DNA of 6,647 nucleotides from Planctomycetota bacterium (GTDB lineage: Bacteria > Planctomycetota > Phycisphaerae > UBA1845 > UTPLA1), in contig JAPULF010000326.1 in the NCBI GenBank assembly GCA_027295245.1, forward strand, positions 1 to 6,647. The letters run 5' to 3'. Positions 5,928-6,647 of the stretch are shown one piece after another. How positions within the stretch are numbered: position 1 is the stretch's first letter; every line of letters starts with the position of its first letter. Position numbers and translations under genes: made by a program. The notes under the pieces are model-generated. The model was not told where the DNA came from and made no database searches. It saw nothing but the letters and a program-made list of their open reading frames with translations.

Positions 5928-5954
5928 ATCATCCCGCGGCGGATGATGCCGCCG
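5928..5954 (-). promoter_or_regulatory. Overlapping alternative hairpins in the ppdK leader
   Basis: Two palindromes share bases and cannot form together: ATCATCC (5928-5934) with GGATGAT (5941-5947), 7 bp, and CGGCGG (5937-5942) with CCGCCG (5949-5954), 6 bp. Both fall near the start of the predicted ppdK transcript, about 80-115 nt before the ATG. They could be an operator or alternating RNA folds, or simple chance in GC-rich DNA. Confidence 0.35.
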
Positions 5955-5971
5955 ATGCGTGACGTGCTGCG

Positions 5972-6000
5972 ACTCTATTCGCGGCGTGCCGAATTGTCAA
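5972..6000 (-). promoter_or_regulatory. Predicted sigma70-type ppdK promoter
   Basis: On the minus strand a perfect TTGACA (6000 to 5995) is followed by 17 bases and TAGAGT (5977 to 5972). Transcription would start near 5965 and give a leader of about 115 nt before ATG 5850. The same interval (5851-6073) must hold the control region of the divergent LURP-one gene. For that gene I see only a lone TACAAT (6026-6031) with no convincing -35. Confidence 0.6.
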
Positions 6001-6073
6001 TCCTGCGGCCGGGCTCGGTCCGACTTACAATGTGAATCGGAGGCGCGTCTCGCCCGCCTCGGAGTTCGAGACA

Positions 6074-6647
6074 ATGAATCCGACGTGTTCGATTTGTCGC
6101 AACGGCAACGTCGCCGGCGCCCGGTATTGCGGCCGATGCGGCGCGCCGCTCGAGAGCCGAGCCCCGGACCAACCCGAAGAGGGCCGCCGACGTTTCGTCT
6201 TGAGGCAGAAGTTCTGGTCGTGGGGCGATGACTACGTGATCAGGCACGCGAACGGCCGCGACGCCTACCAGGTCGACGGCCAGGCATTCTCGTTCGGCGA
6301 CAATCTGTCGTTTCAGGATGACACGGGACGCGAACTGGCGAGCATCCGGCAGCGCCTTCTGTCGTGGGGTCCGACCTACGAAATCGTGCGGCACGGCCAA
6401 GTCGCGGCGGTCGTCAAGAAGAAGCGCTTCACGTTCTTTCGATGCGAGTTTCTCGTGGACGTGCCCGGTCCCGACGACCTGGTGGCCGACGGCGACTTTC
6501 TACATCACGAATACACCTTCACGCGCCACCGCCGGCCGGTGGCCCGCGTCTCCAAACGATGGTTCACGTTCACCGATACCTACGGCGTGGAGGTCGAACC
6601 CGGCGAGGATGAAATCCTCGTGCTCGCATCGACCGTGGTGGTCGATC
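6074..6647 (+). CDS. LURP-one-related protein with N-terminal zinc ribbon (partial)
   Basis: ATG 6074 follows GGAG (6061-6064) with a 9-base spacer. The frame stays open for 191 codons to the window edge, so the C-terminus is missing, probably only a short piece. Residues 1-26 form a zinc-ribbon-like finger with C5xxC8 and C19xxC22 (YCGRCGAPLE). Residues 40-191 match the LURP-one-related (Tubby/scramblase-like beta-barrel, YxjI-type) fold by motif: FVLRQKFWSWGDDYVIR (41-57), YQVDGQAFSFGDNLSF (65-80), ELASIRQRLLSWGPTYEI (87-104), FTFFRCEFLVDVPGPDDL (119-136) and KRWFTFTDTYGV (161-172). The biochemical role of bacterial members is not settled, and no catalytic residues are expected. The finger suggests protein or nucleic-acid contact (inference). 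The gene is divergent from ppdK. Confidence 0.85.
   Translation, partial: MNPTCSICRNGNVAGARYCGRCGAPLESRAPDQPEEGRRRFVLRQKFWSWGDDYVIRHANGRDAYQVDGQAFSFGDNLSFQDDTGRELASIRQRLLSWGPTYEIVRHGQVAAVVKKKRFTFFRCEFLVDVPGPDDLVADGDFLHHEYTFTRHRRPVARVSKRWFTFTDTYGVEVEPGEDEILVLASTVVVD

Noticed and set aside
5975..6400. Minus-strand open frame of 141 codons
   Set aside because: It is antisense to the LURP-one gene and overlaps the ppdK promoter; no motif.

Overview
The window is GC-rich (the small gene at 515-706 is visibly more AT-rich) and looks like bacterial chromosome. A Planctomycetota-like host is my best guess. It rests on the mix of a REP-associated tyrosine transposase starting MPRR...YHVLNRA, a pyruvate phosphate dikinase, a zinc-ribbon LURP-one protein and a Cys-containing secreted protein with an Ig/carboxypeptidase-regulatory-like domain. 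No marker gene settles the taxonomy.

Layout from left to right. 1-76 may hold the last codons of a + strand gene. 91-267 is an approximately 83-bp repeat, two full copies and a stub, each able to fold into the same stem-loop. 310-514 carries an 8+8 bp dyad, a good sigma70-type promoter and a foldable leader that ends in a strong ribosome binding site for a 63-residue, very hydrophobic microprotein (515-706) with no Lys, Arg or His. 707-887 is a convergent intergenic stretch with inverted repeats. 888-1664 (-) encodes a secreted protein of unknown function. 1665-2032 has no gene but several palindromes. 2033-2832 looks like one mobile unit: a RAYT/Y1 transposase (2087-2773, +) framed by imperfect inverted ends. 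The left end holds a near-consensus promoter placed so that the transcript should start at the ATG (leaderless).

2884-5850 (-) is pyruvate phosphate dikinase with all major catalytic motifs. It has two oddities: an extra basic segment before the phosphohistidine domain and a 79-residue Lys/Arg-rich tail. Its promoter (5972-6000) is close to consensus and its roughly 115-nt leader can form two mutually exclusive hairpins. Divergently, from 6074 to the right edge, lies a LURP-one-related protein with an N-terminal CxxC...CxxC zinc ribbon, cut by the window end.

The genes do not form an operon. ppdK is a stand-alone central-metabolism gene (PEP/pyruvate interconversion), divergent from the LURP-one gene and convergent with the transposase unit. 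I see no clear new multi-gene system. The most unusual items are the basic tail on the dikinase, the leaderless transposase whose promoter lies in the element end, the structured tandem repeat with the adjacent charge-poor microprotein, and the zinc-ribbon LURP-one fusion.
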